Below, piece by piece: positions 8,598 to 17,712 of a stretch of DNA of 64,000 bases (positions within the stretch are counted from its first letter, which is position 1; each line of letters opens with the position of its first letter). Source of the DNA: Micromonospora sp. WMMD1120 (GTDB lineage: Bacteria; Actinomycetota; Actinomycetes; Mycobacteriales; Micromonosporaceae); assembly GCF_029626235.1 (NCBI RefSeq), contig NZ_JARUBO010000005.1, positions 4,622,001-4,686,000 on the forward strand, given 5' to 3'. Below the pieces are notes generated by a model that was not told where the DNA came from, ran no database searches, and saw nothing but the letters and a program-made list of their open reading frames with translations. Position numbers and translations under genes: made by a program.

Positions 8598-9745
8598 CAT
8601 CCACCCTCCTCGGGCCGACCGGCCGGGTTCACTGGCTCGGCACCGGCCTGTCGACCGGAAGTGGGCTGGCCCTGGTCTGCGCCAGCGCGGCCGAGACCAC
8701 GGTCTGGGGACGCACCCGGGAGAAGGCGCAGGCCTGTCTCGAGCGGCTCGGGCTCACCGGTCAGGCCGAAGCGCGGGCGCTCGACTGGGCGGTCCTCGCC
8801 GACGCCGTACGCCCGGGTGATCTCGTGGTCTCCATGCTGCCGGCCGTCGAGCACCCTGCCGTGCTCCGGCTCTGCCTGCGTCGGTCGGCGCACTTCGCCA
8901 GCTCCAGCTACGTCTCGCCGGAGGTCGCCGAGCTGGCCGCCGACGCGCGGCGGGCCGGGCTCGTGGTGCTGACCGACGCGGGGCTCGACCCCGGCATCGA
9001 TCATCTACTGGCCCACCGGCTCGTTCAGGCCGCGGAGAAGACCCTCGGCGATGCTCCGGCGTCGGTGTCCTTCACGTCGTACTGCGGGAGCTTCCCCGCG
9101 GTGCCGAACGACTTCCGCTACCGGTTCAGCTGGGCGCCCCGAGGTGTCCTGACCGCGCTGGGCACTCCTGCCCGCTTCGTGGAGGGCGGTCGCGAGCGGA
9201 CCGTCGACCGGCCGTACCGCGCCGTGGAGAAGCTCACCCTGGGTGGCGAGCCGTTCGAGGTCTACCCGAACCGGGACAGCATCCCGTACATCGCTACGTA
9301 TCAGTTCCCGAAGTTCTGGGAGGTGGACACCTTCGTTCGCGGCACGGTCCGGCTCGACGGATGGACCGACGCCTGGCAGCCGGTCTTCACGCAGTTGGAG
9401 AACGGCACCGCCGACGAGATCACCGCCCTGGCCGCGCGGCTGGCCGAGCAGTACCCGGCGACCAGCGAGGACCACGACCGGGTGGTCATGTTCGTGCGGC
9501 TGGAGGCGGTGACCGACGACGGAGCGCGCTGGTCCGGCGGTTACGCCATGGACGTCGAGGGGGATGCCACCGAGAACGCGACACCTCGGCTGGTCTCGGT
9601 GGCCCTCGCCGGCGGGCTCGCCGAGGTGCTGGCCGGCCGGTTGTCTCCCGGTCTGCACCAGGCGACCTCCGACCCCGAGTCGATCGACAGCTGGCTGGAC
9701 TTCCTGTCCGCCAACGGCATCGTCTGTCAGGAATATGCGCCATAG
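8594..9745 (+). CDS. Saccharopine reductase-like enzyme (LYS9 type)
   Basis: A 383-residue protein of the glutamate-forming saccharopine dehydrogenase (saccharopine reductase) family. It has an N-terminal Rossmann segment (HWLGTGLSTGSG), the DAGLDPGIDHLLA block typical of the family near residue 130, and the later SFTSYCGSFPAVPNDFRYRFSW block, split here as SFTSYCGSFPAVPND and FRYRFSW. It starts at GTG 8594, overlapping the LYS1-like stop by 4 bp. The two genes form a translationally coupled pair, like the two consecutive steps of the aminoadipate route. In this setting they probably build, or interconvert, an opine-like N-C linked intermediate rather than lysine. That role is inference. Confidence 0.8.
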   Translation: MTSTLLGPTGRVHWLGTGLSTGSGLALVCASAAETTVWGRTREKAQACLERLGLTGQAEARALDWAVLADAVRPGDLVVSMLPAVEHPAVLRLCLRRSAHFASSSYVSPEVAELAADARRAGLVVLTDAGLDPGIDHLLAHRLVQAAEKTLGDAPASVSFTSYCGSFPAVPNDFRYRFSWAPRGVLTALGTPARFVEGGRERTVDRPYRAVEKLTLGGEPFEVYPNRDSIPYIATYQFPKFWEVDTFVRGTVRLDGWTDAWQPVFTQLENGTADEITALAARLAEQYPATSEDHDRVVMFVRLEAVTDDGARWSGGYAMDVEGDATENATPRLVSVALAGGLAEVLAGRLSPGLHQATSDPESIDSWLDFLSANGIVCQEYAP

Positions 9746-9853
9746 GCCGATGATCTAGTACACGGTTGGATTTCGATCGCCTCTCATCGTTCCGACGTAA
9801 GTACACTTCGGATGATTTGGCGTGAGTCACAGCCAGTTACGGGGGGCCAGAAC

Positions 9854-10843
9854 ATGGCGCAGCAGTCGGGGACCAGGCAATCGGCGACCATTCGGCGCGG
9901 CATCTTTCCGCTGCTGCTGTTTGCCGCATTCACCGCCGCGATGGACGTGTACGGCAGCAACCGGCTCCAGGTGGTCAGCCCGGAGAGCCTCACCGCGGTC
10001 TCCTTCACGTTGACGGCGGTCTTCTTCCTCGCCCTGGAGATGACGCGCAACGGCACCGCCTTCCTGACGATGCTGCGCGACTCACGCCACGACGTCATCG
10101 CCATCAACATCACCACCGCCGTGACGTGGCTCGCCACCTTCTACGCCCTGCGCAACCTGGAGCCTGCGGTGGTGAACGTGGTCGGTTTGGCGCTCGGTCC
10201 GGTGTTCATCCTCGTGACCGGGGCGATCCTGCGCCGGGGGGCGTCCGTGATCGCCGCCGAGGTGGTTGTCGCGTTGGGGATCTGCGTGTTCCTCAGCGTC
10301 CTGGTGTGGGGCTCCTTCACCGGTGAGACCGCCGTCGGGGACATCGGTGAGAGCACCGCCGCCTGGGGCCTCTTCTTCTCGGTGGTGTGCGCGATCGGAT
10401 CGGCGGCCAACATCACCTACATGAAGCGGCTCAGCGACAGCGGTCGCAGCCCGCAGGAGGTGCTGGCGGTGCGGTTCTTCCTGATGATCGCGATTGGCTG
10501 GGCGATGACCGCAACCAGTTCGCTGGACGAGGTGAGAGCCGCGCTCGTGCCCGGCGCGGTGGTGGCCGTCATCGGTATCGCGCTCCCGATCTACCTCCTG
10601 CAGATCGGGATCAGGCACACCGAGCCCATCACCACGGCGCTGATCGTCTCGCTCTCACCGATCTTCGCCTACTTCATGCAATTCCTGGACGGGCGGCTAC
10701 AGCCGTCCGCGCTGACCATCGTGGGAATCGTGGGCATCGTGGCTCTCGCGACCGCCGGGACGCTGGCCCGGGCACGCCACGACAACCGGTTGGAAGCCGT
10801 GACAGTGCCGTCGGCGTACGAGACCGCCGGAGACCGGCGATGA
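9854..10843 (+). CDS. EamA/DMT-family transporter
   Basis: A 329-residue membrane protein with about ten hydrophobic helices in two repeated halves, as in the drug/metabolite transporter (EamA, RhaT) family. The second half ends with the characteristic PIFAYFMQFLDGR segment before the last helix. ATG 9854 follows a GGGGGG run eight bases upstream and is preferred over the in-frame ATG at 9812. It overlaps the upstream end of the ATP-grasp gene. EamA proteins often export amino acids and small peptides, so this is a plausible exporter of the pathway product. Confidence 0.85.
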   Translation: MAQQSGTRQSATIRRGIFPLLLFAAFTAAMDVYGSNRLQVVSPESLTAVSFTLTAVFFLALEMTRNGTAFLTMLRDSRHDVIAINITTAVTWLATFYALRNLEPAVVNVVGLALGPVFILVTGAILRRGASVIAAEVVVALGICVFLSVLVWGSFTGETAVGDIGESTAAWGLFFSVVCAIGSAANITYMKRLSDSGRSPQEVLAVRFFLMIAIGWAMTATSSLDEVRAALVPGAVVAVIGIALPIYLLQIGIRHTEPITTALIVSLSPIFAYFMQFLDGRLQPSALTIVGIVGIVALATAGTLARARHDNRLEAVTVPSAYETAGDRR

Positions 10844-10854
10844 AGGAGTCCTCC

Positions 10855-12078
10855 ATGAAATGTGCCATCGTCGACGCGTACGGCGCGGGCCGGCACCTGC
10901 CGGCCGCGTTGCGGCGTCACGGCATGGAATTCATCCACGTCCGCTCGGATGCTCCCGACTGGCGGCTCAGCTACCGGCCCGAGGAGTTCACCGTCGACCT
11001 GAAGCACGAGGAAGACCTGGACGCCACAGTCGCCCGGGTCCGGGAGCACGGCGTCGGCATCGTCGTGGCCGGCGCCGAGTCCGGGGTGTTGCTGGCCGAC
11101 CAGTTGTCGGCCGCCCTGGGCACACCGGGCAACGGAATGCGCGATCCCTTGGCGCGCCGCGACAAGTTCGTGATGCATCAGGCGATCCGGGACGCCGGCC
11201 TGGCGTCCGCCGCCGGTTTCCGGTCGGAGTCGGTCGACGCGATCCTGGACTGGGCGGCCGACCGGGGGCAGTGGCCGGTGGTCCTCAAGCCGCCGTCCAG
11301 CGCGGGCGGGGACAACGTCTACGTCTGCGACACCCCGGACGAGATCAGGGACGCGTACGCGCGGATCACCGGCACCATCGACCGGTACGGCCGCTCGAAC
11401 AGCGTCGTGCTCGTGCAACAGTTCCTCGCCGGCGCCGAGTACTACGTCAACTCGGTCAGCAGGGATGGCGTGCACCGGATCGTGGAGGTCTGGCGCTACC
11501 ACAAGCGCTCCACCGGCGGTCGGACCATCTACGACTACGAGGACCTGCTGGCCTGGGACGACCCTGCCGCCAGGCAGATCGCCGACTACACCCTGGCGGT
11601 TCTGGACGCGCTCGAGATCCGCAACGGCGCGGGGCACACGGAGGTCATGCTGACCGCGTCCGGACCGGTCCTGGTCGAGTGCGGAGCCCGCCTCGGTGGT
11701 GGCCAGATGCCGGAACTGCTGACCCGCTGCACCGGCACCAACCAGGTCGACAGCCTCGCCCTGGCGATCGCCGACCCCGAGGCGTTCACGCGTCAGGGAA
11801 CCAGCGGTTACCGGCTCGACGCCAACCTGCGCTGCGTCAACCTGATCACCGAGCGGGACGGCGTCATGCCGGGTGCCGACGCCTGGGAGGCGGTCCGGGC
11901 GCTGCCGTCCTTCGACAGCCTGGTGCTCAACATCCCGGAGGGCACCCCCCTGTCGCCCACCACCGACATGGCCACCTGCCCGGGCACGCTGTACCTGTGT
12001 GCCCCTGACCGGCAGCAGGTCCTCGCCGACTACGACCGGCTGCGCTCGCTGGAACTCGCCGACCTCTACGGCGGCTGA
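10855..12078 (+). CDS. ATP-grasp ligase (amino acid / dipeptide ligase type)
   Basis: A 407-residue ATP-grasp enzyme. The N-terminal domain (about 1-110) is followed by the ATP-binding Lys in VVLKPPSSAGGDNVYVC near residue 145, and by the metal-binding segment VECGARLGGGQMPEL near residue 285. Proteins of this build join a carboxylate to an amine through an acyl phosphate; close relatives include L-amino acid ligases (BacD type) and BtrJ, which acylates a carrier protein in butirosin biosynthesis. ATG 10855 has AAGGAG seven bases upstream, preferable to ATG 10840, which overlaps the EamA stop. The carrier-protein block begins 100 bp downstream, so it may charge an ACP or form a peptide bond. 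Which of these it does is unresolved. Confidence 0.85.
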   Translation: MKCAIVDAYGAGRHLPAALRRHGMEFIHVRSDAPDWRLSYRPEEFTVDLKHEEDLDATVARVREHGVGIVVAGAESGVLLADQLSAALGTPGNGMRDPLARRDKFVMHQAIRDAGLASAAGFRSESVDAILDWAADRGQWPVVLKPPSSAGGDNVYVCDTPDEIRDAYARITGTIDRYGRSNSVVLVQQFLAGAEYYVNSVSRDGVHRIVEVWRYHKRSTGGRTIYDYEDLLAWDDPAARQIADYTLAVLDALEIRNGAGHTEVMLTASGPVLVECGARLGGGQMPELLTRCTGTNQVDSLALAIADPEAFTRQGTSGYRLDANLRCVNLITERDGVMPGADAWEAVRALPSFDSLVLNIPEGTPLSPTTDMATCPGTLYLCAPDRQQVLADYDRLRSLELADLYGG

Positions 12079-12180
12079 TCGGCACGTCCTCGCCTCGGTG
12101 GAGCACACGCCGAGGCGCGGGACGGGCGTGCCCGGTTGCCCTGATTCGGCACCACCGTCCACTCGGAGAGGAGCGTCAGA

Positions 12181-12453
12181 GTGCCCACCGGGACCGCCGA
12201 CCGCGCCACCGTCGCGGACACCGTCAAACGGCTCGCCATCGCCCACTCCAAGCTGACGATCAGCACCGATGGGATCACCGAGGCGGAGCCGCTCGCCGGG
12301 CCGCTGCTGGACGTCACGTCGCTGGGCCTGCTCACCGTACTGCTCAAGATCGAAGAAGAGCTCGGTGTGACGCTGCCCGACGACCTGTTCTCCGCCCCCC
12401 TGCCGCGCACCGTGGGCGACCTGGTCGACCTCGTGCAGCGGGCCGCCCGATGA
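12181..12453 (+). CDS. Acyl carrier protein 1
   Basis: A 90-residue acidic helical protein of ACP size. The phosphopantetheine attachment serine is Ser47 in LDVTSLGLLTVLLKIEEELG, where the common DSL triplet reads TSL. The helix III region (LPDDLFSAPLPRTVGDLVDLV) is typical. It starts at GTG 12181 behind a strong GAGAGGAG and opens the nine-gene coupled block. The next gene overlaps it by 4 bp. It likely carries an aminoacyl or acyl group handed over by the adenylating enzymes or the ATP-grasp ligase. Confidence 0.85.
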   Translation: MPTGTADRATVADTVKRLAIAHSKLTISTDGITEAEPLAGPLLDVTSLGLLTVLLKIEEELGVTLPDDLFSAPLPRTVGDLVDLVQRAAR

Positions 12454-13556
12454 GCGGCTCCGCCGCCGACCTCGGTGCGGCCCTCGACGCGCTGCCCGCC
12501 GAGCTGTTCGACTGCGTGCAGGTCAACCTCGCGCTGCTGGCCGACGTGCGGCACGGACCCGGCACCCATCTGCGACTCGGCGCCCGGCTCACCTTCCGGC
12601 CCCGGTTCCAGGACGGTTGGTGGACCGTCGAACCCGCAGTGGTCGACCAGGTGCGGCACTCGGCCGGGCTCCTCGGACTCGACGTCGACCAGCGCTGGGA
12701 CGCCTGCCCGGCGGACCGGATGCCCGAGTTGATCGCCCGGTACGAGCCGCTCTACGTCGTGGCCGACGCCTATCACCTGCCGTGGCTTCCCTACGCCGGG
12801 CAGCAGCACATGCGGCACAGCTTCCTCGTGCACCCGCACGACGACGGCGTGCGGGTCTGGGACGCCTACCGCAACGACACCCGATGGGGACCGGCGGTTC
12901 CGGGACACTGGGACCTCAGCGAGAAGGACCTGATCGCCGCGCTCGGCGACACCGCCGACGTGATCAGCTTCGGCACGGCGGCGCTGCCCGAACCACTGCC
13001 GGCAGTCGAGCTCGACGACCCGAGCGAATACCTGGCCTCGTACGCCGCCGCCCCGGACCGGGCCGCCGCGCTCGCCCGCCTGACCCTGGAGACGTGGCTG
13101 CTCGCCCGGTCCCGGCTGCTGCACGCCGCCTGCCGCGACATGGCGCTCCAGGAGCATCTCGAGGCCTGGCAGGGGCTGGTGCAGCAGACGTACGTCGCGT
13201 GGCGGATGGTGCAGCGGGGCCGACCCGCGCCGGAGGCCCCGCTGCGGCGACTCGGTGACCTGCTGAACCAGGACCGGGTGCTCTTCGCCGTACCGGTGGC
13301 CGATGGGCAGCCGTGGCGACAGCGCGTCGCCGAGGCCGCCGCGTCCGTCCTCGGCCTGCCCGTGCCCGCGGTGCTGGGTGGCGCCCGGTTCGACACCGCC
13401 CCCGGGTACGGCTCGTTGCGGATCGTCGAGATCGTCGAGCTGGTGGAACGGGTGGTCGGTGTGGAACTGTCCGCCGACGATCTCGTACCCGAGAACCTGC
13501 GGGACCTCGACGGCCTGTGCCGGATCGTGGCCCGCGCCGGGGTCGGCGCCCGATGA
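12450..13556 (+). CDS. BtrH-like acyltransferase fused to an acyl carrier domain
   Basis: A 368-residue two-domain protein. Residues 1-290 resemble BtrH of butirosin biosynthesis, which moves an acyl group from ACP to an amine. Cys22 sits in the opening FDCVQVNL segment, and His109 and His123 in DAYHLPW...MRHSFLV could complete a Cys-His catalytic site. The last 75 residues are an ACP-like domain with Ser322 in GYGSLRIVEIVELVERVVG, the expected phosphopantetheine site. Start ATG 12450 overlaps the ACP1 stop. A transferase covalently tied to its own carrier suggests it passes intermediates between carriers, or holds the chain during tailoring. The domain assignment is by my own reading and needs a profile search. 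Confidence 0.75.
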   Translation: MSGSAADLGAALDALPAELFDCVQVNLALLADVRHGPGTHLRLGARLTFRPRFQDGWWTVEPAVVDQVRHSAGLLGLDVDQRWDACPADRMPELIARYEPLYVVADAYHLPWLPYAGQQHMRHSFLVHPHDDGVRVWDAYRNDTRWGPAVPGHWDLSEKDLIAALGDTADVISFGTAALPEPLPAVELDDPSEYLASYAAAPDRAAALARLTLETWLLARSRLLHAACRDMALQEHLEAWQGLVQQTYVAWRMVQRGRPAPEAPLRRLGDLLNQDRVLFAVPVADGQPWRQRVAEAAASVLGLPVPAVLGGARFDTAPGYGSLRIVEIVELVERVVGVELSADDLVPENLRDLDGLCRIVARAGVGAR

Positions 13557-15028
13557 CAGTGCTGCACCGGCTCTTCGACACGGCGGCGCGGCGTGCCCCC
13601 GACGACGTGGCCGTCACCGTGGGCGAGGACCGGGCCACCTTCGCCGAGCTGGTGACATCGGGTCGCCGGATCGCGGCCGGCCTGCTCGATGCCGGCCTTC
13701 GCCGCGGTGACCGACTGGTGATCGTGTCACCGCCGTCGGTGCTCCTGCCCGCCGTCCTGTACGCCGCGGCCCGAGTCGGCGTGGTCTTCGTCGTCCTGCA
13801 CGAACAACTCCGGGGTGAGCCGCTGCGGCATGTGCTCGATGACTGTGAGCCGGCCCTGGTCCTCAGCGACGACGCGCAGGTCAGAGCCGTGGCGGCCGAG
13901 TTCGGGTCCGCCACCGGCGACCTCGGTGGCCTGGCTGCGCGGGCGCCACTGGACGGCCTGCCCCCGGGTGGTGAGCCGCTGACCGTGGACCCGGTGTGTC
14001 TGGTCTACACCTCCGGTTCCACGGCCCGGCCCAACGCGGTGGTCTCCACCCACCAGCAGATGCTGTTCGCTGTCGCGGCCATCCAGGAGGCCGTCGGCTA
14101 CCGCCGCGACGACGTGGTGTTCTGCCCGTCACCGGTCTCCTTCGACTACGGGCTGTACCAGCTCTTCCTCGGCGCGCTCAGCGGCGCCCGGATACACCTG
14201 GCCGGTCTGACGGCCACCGGGCCCGGCCTGTCGGCGGCGCTCACCGCGACCGGCGCGACAGTGCTCGCCGCAGTCCCGTCGACGGCCGAGATGCTGGCCC
14301 GGCTGCTGGGCCGGGGTGGTGAGCCACCGAAGCTGCGGCTGCTCACCACCACCGGCGCGGCGATGCCCGCCGACCTGCCGCGGACGCTGCGAGCACGGAT
14401 GCCGCAGCTGCGGATCCAGGTGATGTACGGCCTGACCGAGTGCAAGAGGGTCGCCATCATGCCCCCGGACGGTGACCGGGAGCGGCCCGGGTCGAGCGGC
14501 CGCCCGCTGGCCGGTACCGAGGTGTTCGCCGTCGACGACAAGGGACGTCGTCTGCCCGACGGCGTCGTCGGTGAGCTGGTGGTCCGTGGTCCGCACGTGA
14601 TGTCCGGCTACTGGCGGCGTCCGGAGCTGACCGCCGACCGGTTCCGGGTGGAGGAGGGGCTCACCATCCAACTGCGCACCGGCGACCAGGGCCGGGTGGA
14701 ACCCGGAGGATGGGTCTACGTCGACGGTCGGACCGACGACATCTACAAGGAACGCGGATACCGGGTGAGCGCCACCGAGGTGGAGGCGGCGGCCCGTCGG
14801 ATACCGCGGGTCACGTCCGTCGCGGTGCTGCCGCCCCGCGACGGCGTCCGATCGGTGCTGGTCGCGGTCACGGAGCTGGCCCCGGAGACGGTGCTCGACC
14901 GGTTGCGTGACCATCTCGAGGTGTTCAAGATCCCGCAACGGTGCGTGGTCGTCGACACCCTGCCGCTGACCCGCAACGGCAAGATCGATCGCGCGGCGCT
15001 GACCACAATGGTGGCCGGCCGTGCTTGA
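13553..15028 (+). CDS. AMP-dependent acyl/aminoacyl ligase
   Basis: A 491-residue member of the ANL superfamily with all core motifs: LVYTSGSTARPNAVV (phosphate loop), MYGLTECKR (adenine loop), LRTGDQG, the hinge-region GRTDDIYKERGYRVS, and the C-terminal catalytic Lys in TRNGKIDR. It resembles stand-alone CoA or ACP ligases more than NRPS adenylation domains, because the A5 motif reads YGLTECK. ATG 13553 overlaps the upstream stop by 4 bp. It probably activates a carboxylic acid for transfer to one of the neighbouring carrier proteins, in the manner of VinM or related loaders. Substrate unknown. Confidence 0.87.
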   Translation: MTVLHRLFDTAARRAPDDVAVTVGEDRATFAELVTSGRRIAAGLLDAGLRRGDRLVIVSPPSVLLPAVLYAAARVGVVFVVLHEQLRGEPLRHVLDDCEPALVLSDDAQVRAVAAEFGSATGDLGGLAARAPLDGLPPGGEPLTVDPVCLVYTSGSTARPNAVVSTHQQMLFAVAAIQEAVGYRRDDVVFCPSPVSFDYGLYQLFLGALSGARIHLAGLTATGPGLSAALTATGATVLAAVPSTAEMLARLLGRGGEPPKLRLLTTTGAAMPADLPRTLRARMPQLRIQVMYGLTECKRVAIMPPDGDRERPGSSGRPLAGTEVFAVDDKGRRLPDGVVGELVVRGPHVMSGYWRRPELTADRFRVEEGLTIQLRTGDQGRVEPGGWVYVDGRTDDIYKERGYRVSATEVEAAARRIPRVTSVAVLPPRDGVRSVLVAVTELAPETVLDRLRDHLEVFKIPQRCVVVDTLPLTRNGKIDRAALTTMVAGRA

Positions 15029-16295
15029 TCCCGCTCTGGCCCGGCACGTCGCGGCCACGGCCGGAACCCCGGCTTACGTGTACGACCTCGCGGACGCCCG
15101 GGACAGCCTCGCCGCCCTGCGCGACGCGGTTCCCGAGGGGACCGACACCTACTACTCGGTGAAGGCCAACCGTCACCCGGAACTGCTGCGGGCGCTGCAC
15201 GACGCCGGCAGTCGGGCCGAGGTCTGCTCGCCGGGCGAACTCACCGCCGCCCTGGCGGCCGGCTGGGAGCCCGGCGCCATCCTGTACGCCGGGCCCGGCA
15301 AACGCGACCTCGATCTGCGCACCGCGCTCGCTGCCGGAGTGCGGCACTTCTCGGTGGACTCGCCGTACGCCCTGGACCAGCTGAACCGGTGCGCGCAGGC
15401 GGCCGGCGCGCCGGTGCGGTGCCTGCTGCGGATCAACGCCGACGCGCCCGCGTCCCGGCCCGGCCTGACCATGACCGGGGTGTCGTCGCCGTTCGGTGCC
15501 GACGCCCGCTGGGTGGCGAGCGCCCCGGAACGGTTCGGGCACCGGCCGCACGTGACAGTGGTCGGACTGCACCTCTACATGGGCACCAACCTGACCACTG
15601 TGGATGATCTTTTCGCCCAGTTCACCAGCAGCCTGCGAACCGCCGCCGACCTGCGCGAGGCGCTGCGCGCCCGAGGGGTACGCCTGGACGTGCTCGACCT
15701 CGGCGGCGGGTTCGGCGCGCCGTTCGCCCGCGCCGGCCGTCGCCTCGACCTGTCCGGGCTGCGTGAACCGCTCACCGCCCTGCTCGACGCGGAGGTGCCG
15801 GCCTGGCGGGAGGGCCGACCCCGCATCGCCTTCGAATCGGGCCGCTACCTCGTCGGTACCGCCGGTACCCTGCTCACCCGCGTCCTCGACGCGAAGACCT
15901 CGCACGGCAGCAACCTGGTCGTGCTCGAGTCGGGCATCAACCACCTCGGCGGCCTGTCCGGGCTGCGTCGCCTGCCGCCGCTGGTGCCGAGCCTGATCCC
16001 GGTCGACGCGGCGGCACCCCCGGCGGACACGGTGCCGACCACTGTGTGCGGCCCGCTGTGCACCCCGCTGGACGTGTGGGCGCGGGGCGTCGAACTGCCC
16101 CGGCTCGGTCCCGGCGACCTGCTGGCCGTGCCCAACGTCGGCGCCTACGGCCTGGACGCGAGCCTGATCGCCTTCCTGGGCCACCCGCCGCCGGTCGAGG
16201 TGGTCATCGACTCCACCACCCCGGACCCGGCCACCTGGCACGTATCCCGGCTGGACCTGGTCCGTACCCCGATCGCCCTGGGAGAACCGCTGTGA
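15021..16295 (+). CDS. PLP-dependent decarboxylase, fold type III (LysA/BtrK-like)
   Basis: A 424-residue alanine-racemase-fold decarboxylase related to diaminopimelate and ornithine decarboxylases. The Schiff-base lysine is Lys48 (YYSVKANRHP). A glycine-rich phosphate loop LDLGGGFGAPF and the interface Cys347 in GPLCTPLDV are present. Relatives in secondary metabolism (BtrK, VinO, FlvO) decarboxylate an amino acid while it is bound to an ACP, for example glutamyl-ACP to 4-aminobutyryl-ACP. Its position between an AMP-ligase and ACP2, with 8 bp and 4 bp overlaps, supports the same here. It starts at GTG 15021. The identity of the amino acid is not deducible. Confidence 0.88.
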   Translation: MLDPALARHVAATAGTPAYVYDLADARDSLAALRDAVPEGTDTYYSVKANRHPELLRALHDAGSRAEVCSPGELTAALAAGWEPGAILYAGPGKRDLDLRTALAAGVRHFSVDSPYALDQLNRCAQAAGAPVRCLLRINADAPASRPGLTMTGVSSPFGADARWVASAPERFGHRPHVTVVGLHLYMGTNLTTVDDLFAQFTSSLRTAADLREALRARGVRLDVLDLGGGFGAPFARAGRRLDLSGLREPLTALLDAEVPAWREGRPRIAFESGRYLVGTAGTLLTRVLDAKTSHGSNLVVLESGINHLGGLSGLRRLPPLVPSLIPVDAAAPPADTVPTTVCGPLCTPLDVWARGVELPRLGPGDLLAVPNVGAYGLDASLIAFLGHPPPVEVVIDSTTPDPATWHVSRLDLVRTPIALGEPL

Positions 16296-16531
16296 ATCCG
16301 GAGTACGTCGCGCTGTTGTCGCGCTTCCTCAAGTACGCCACCCCCGACCAGATCACCGCCGACGCGTCACTGCACGACCTGGGCCTGGATTCGATGCAGT
16401 CGATCGAACTGCTCTTCGCCATCGAGGACGACCTCGGTGTCAGCCTCCCCGACGAGGCGTTGACCGAGAGCACGTTCGCCACCGCCGGAAGCCTCTGGGC
16501 GGCCGTGTGCCACGCTCGCGGTGACGCATGA
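16292..16531 (+). CDS. Acyl carrier protein 2
   Basis: A 79-residue canonical ACP. Ser34 lies in LGLDSMQSIELLFAIEDDLG, a textbook phosphopantetheine site, and the acidic second helix follows. It starts at GTG 16292 (GTGA overlap with the decarboxylase) and overlaps the first flavoenzyme gene by 4 bp. Placement directly after the decarboxylase and before the dehydrogenases makes it the most likely carrier on which the amino acid is decarboxylated and oxidised. Confidence 0.9.
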   Translation: MNPEYVALLSRFLKYATPDQITADASLHDLGLDSMQSIELLFAIEDDLGVSLPDEALTESTFATAGSLWAAVCHARGDA

Positions 16532-17712
16532 CGGCGGCGGCCACGGCCGTCGACCTGACCGACCGGGTACGACGGGTCGCGGCGGTGGCCCGGGAGCACG
16601 CGCGGCGTACCGACGACGAGGCGGTCTTCCCCACCGAGGCGCTGGCCGAACTGCGCGCGTCCGGGCTGCTGGCGTTGGTCGTGCCGGCCGCGTACGGCGG
16701 GCTCGGTGGCGGGCCGGCAGAGCTGGTCGACTGTGCCGAGTCGCTGGCCCGCGCCGATCTGTCGGTGGCTCTGATCTTCGCGATGCACTGCCAGCAGGTC
16801 GCCACCGTCGCCAGGTACGGCGGCGATGAGCTGCGGGCCACCCTTCTGCCCCGCGTCGCCGCGGGCGAACGCTACCTGGCGTCGGTCACCACCTCCGCGG
16901 GCACCGGTGGTCATCTGTTGTCCGCGACCGCGCCGCTGCGTGACACCGAGGAGGGGCTTCTGATCGAGCGGTTCGCGCCGATCGTCACCGGCGGGGCCCA
17001 CGCCGACGGCTTCCTCATCACCATGGGCAGCCCCGGCGCTGACGCGTCCGGACAGGCCGGACAGGTCTGCCTCGTCTATGCCGAGCGCGAGCAACTGCGG
17101 ATCACCGAGTCGGGCCGGTGGCAGCCGATGGGCATGCGGGCCAGCCACAGTGTGGCGCTACAGCTCACCGGCACGGTCCCCCGCCACCAGATGATCGGCC
17201 CGGAGCACGGCTTCCGGGAGATCTCGCTGGCCCTCTTCTCGCCGCTGGCGCACCTCGGCTGGGCCGCCTGCTGGCTGGGCTCCGCCGCCGGGGCGCTCTC
17301 CCGGGTGGCGACCCTGCTGCGCAGCCCTGAGGGCCGGCGACGATTCGACCACCGCTCCGAGCTGCTGCTGACCCGGCTGGCTCGGGCCCGCCACCGGATC
17401 GACGCCGTCCACGCGTTGCTGCGGCACACCCAGCACGTCGTCGAGGAGGGCGGTGAGCTGTCGACCGCGCCGGTGCAGATGCTGCTCAACGGCCTGAAGG
17501 TGACCGCGGCGGAGTCGTGCCGCCAGGCCGTCGAGGAACTCGTCGACGCGGTCGGGTTGCGGCACGGCTACTTCAAGGACTCGGACACCTACCTCGAACG
17601 GGTCCTGCGCGACCTGCGGTCCGCGTCGCTCAACTACCACAACGACCGCCTCGACCTTGCCGACGGACGGCACGTGCTGCTCGACCGGAAGGTCACCCAT
17701 GTCGGTGGGTGA
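16528..17712 (+). CDS. Acyl-CoA dehydrogenase-like flavoprotein 1
   Basis: A 394-residue protein with the three-domain acyl-CoA dehydrogenase fold: N-terminal helices (1-120), a middle beta domain with FAPIVTGGAHADGFLI, and a C-terminal four-helix bundle. In the C-terminal motif the pattern RDLRSASLNYHND aligns by eye with the segment that supplies the catalytic Glu in most members (IYEG), and here that position is His. Family members acting on carrier-bound amino acids (prolyl-ACP oxidase type) introduce C=C or C=N bonds. The altered residue suggests a base elsewhere or a different oxidation. ATG 16528 overlaps the ACP2 stop. Confidence 0.85.
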   Translation: MTAAATAVDLTDRVRRVAAVAREHARRTDDEAVFPTEALAELRASGLLALVVPAAYGGLGGGPAELVDCAESLARADLSVALIFAMHCQQVATVARYGGDELRATLLPRVAAGERYLASVTTSAGTGGHLLSATAPLRDTEEGLLIERFAPIVTGGAHADGFLITMGSPGADASGQAGQVCLVYAEREQLRITESGRWQPMGMRASHSVALQLTGTVPRHQMIGPEHGFREISLALFSPLAHLGWAACWLGSAAGALSRVATLLRSPEGRRRFDHRSELLLTRLARARHRIDAVHALLRHTQHVVEEGGELSTAPVQMLLNGLKVTAAESCRQAVEELVDAVGLRHGYFKDSDTYLERVLRDLRSASLNYHNDRLDLADGRHVLLDRKVTHVGG

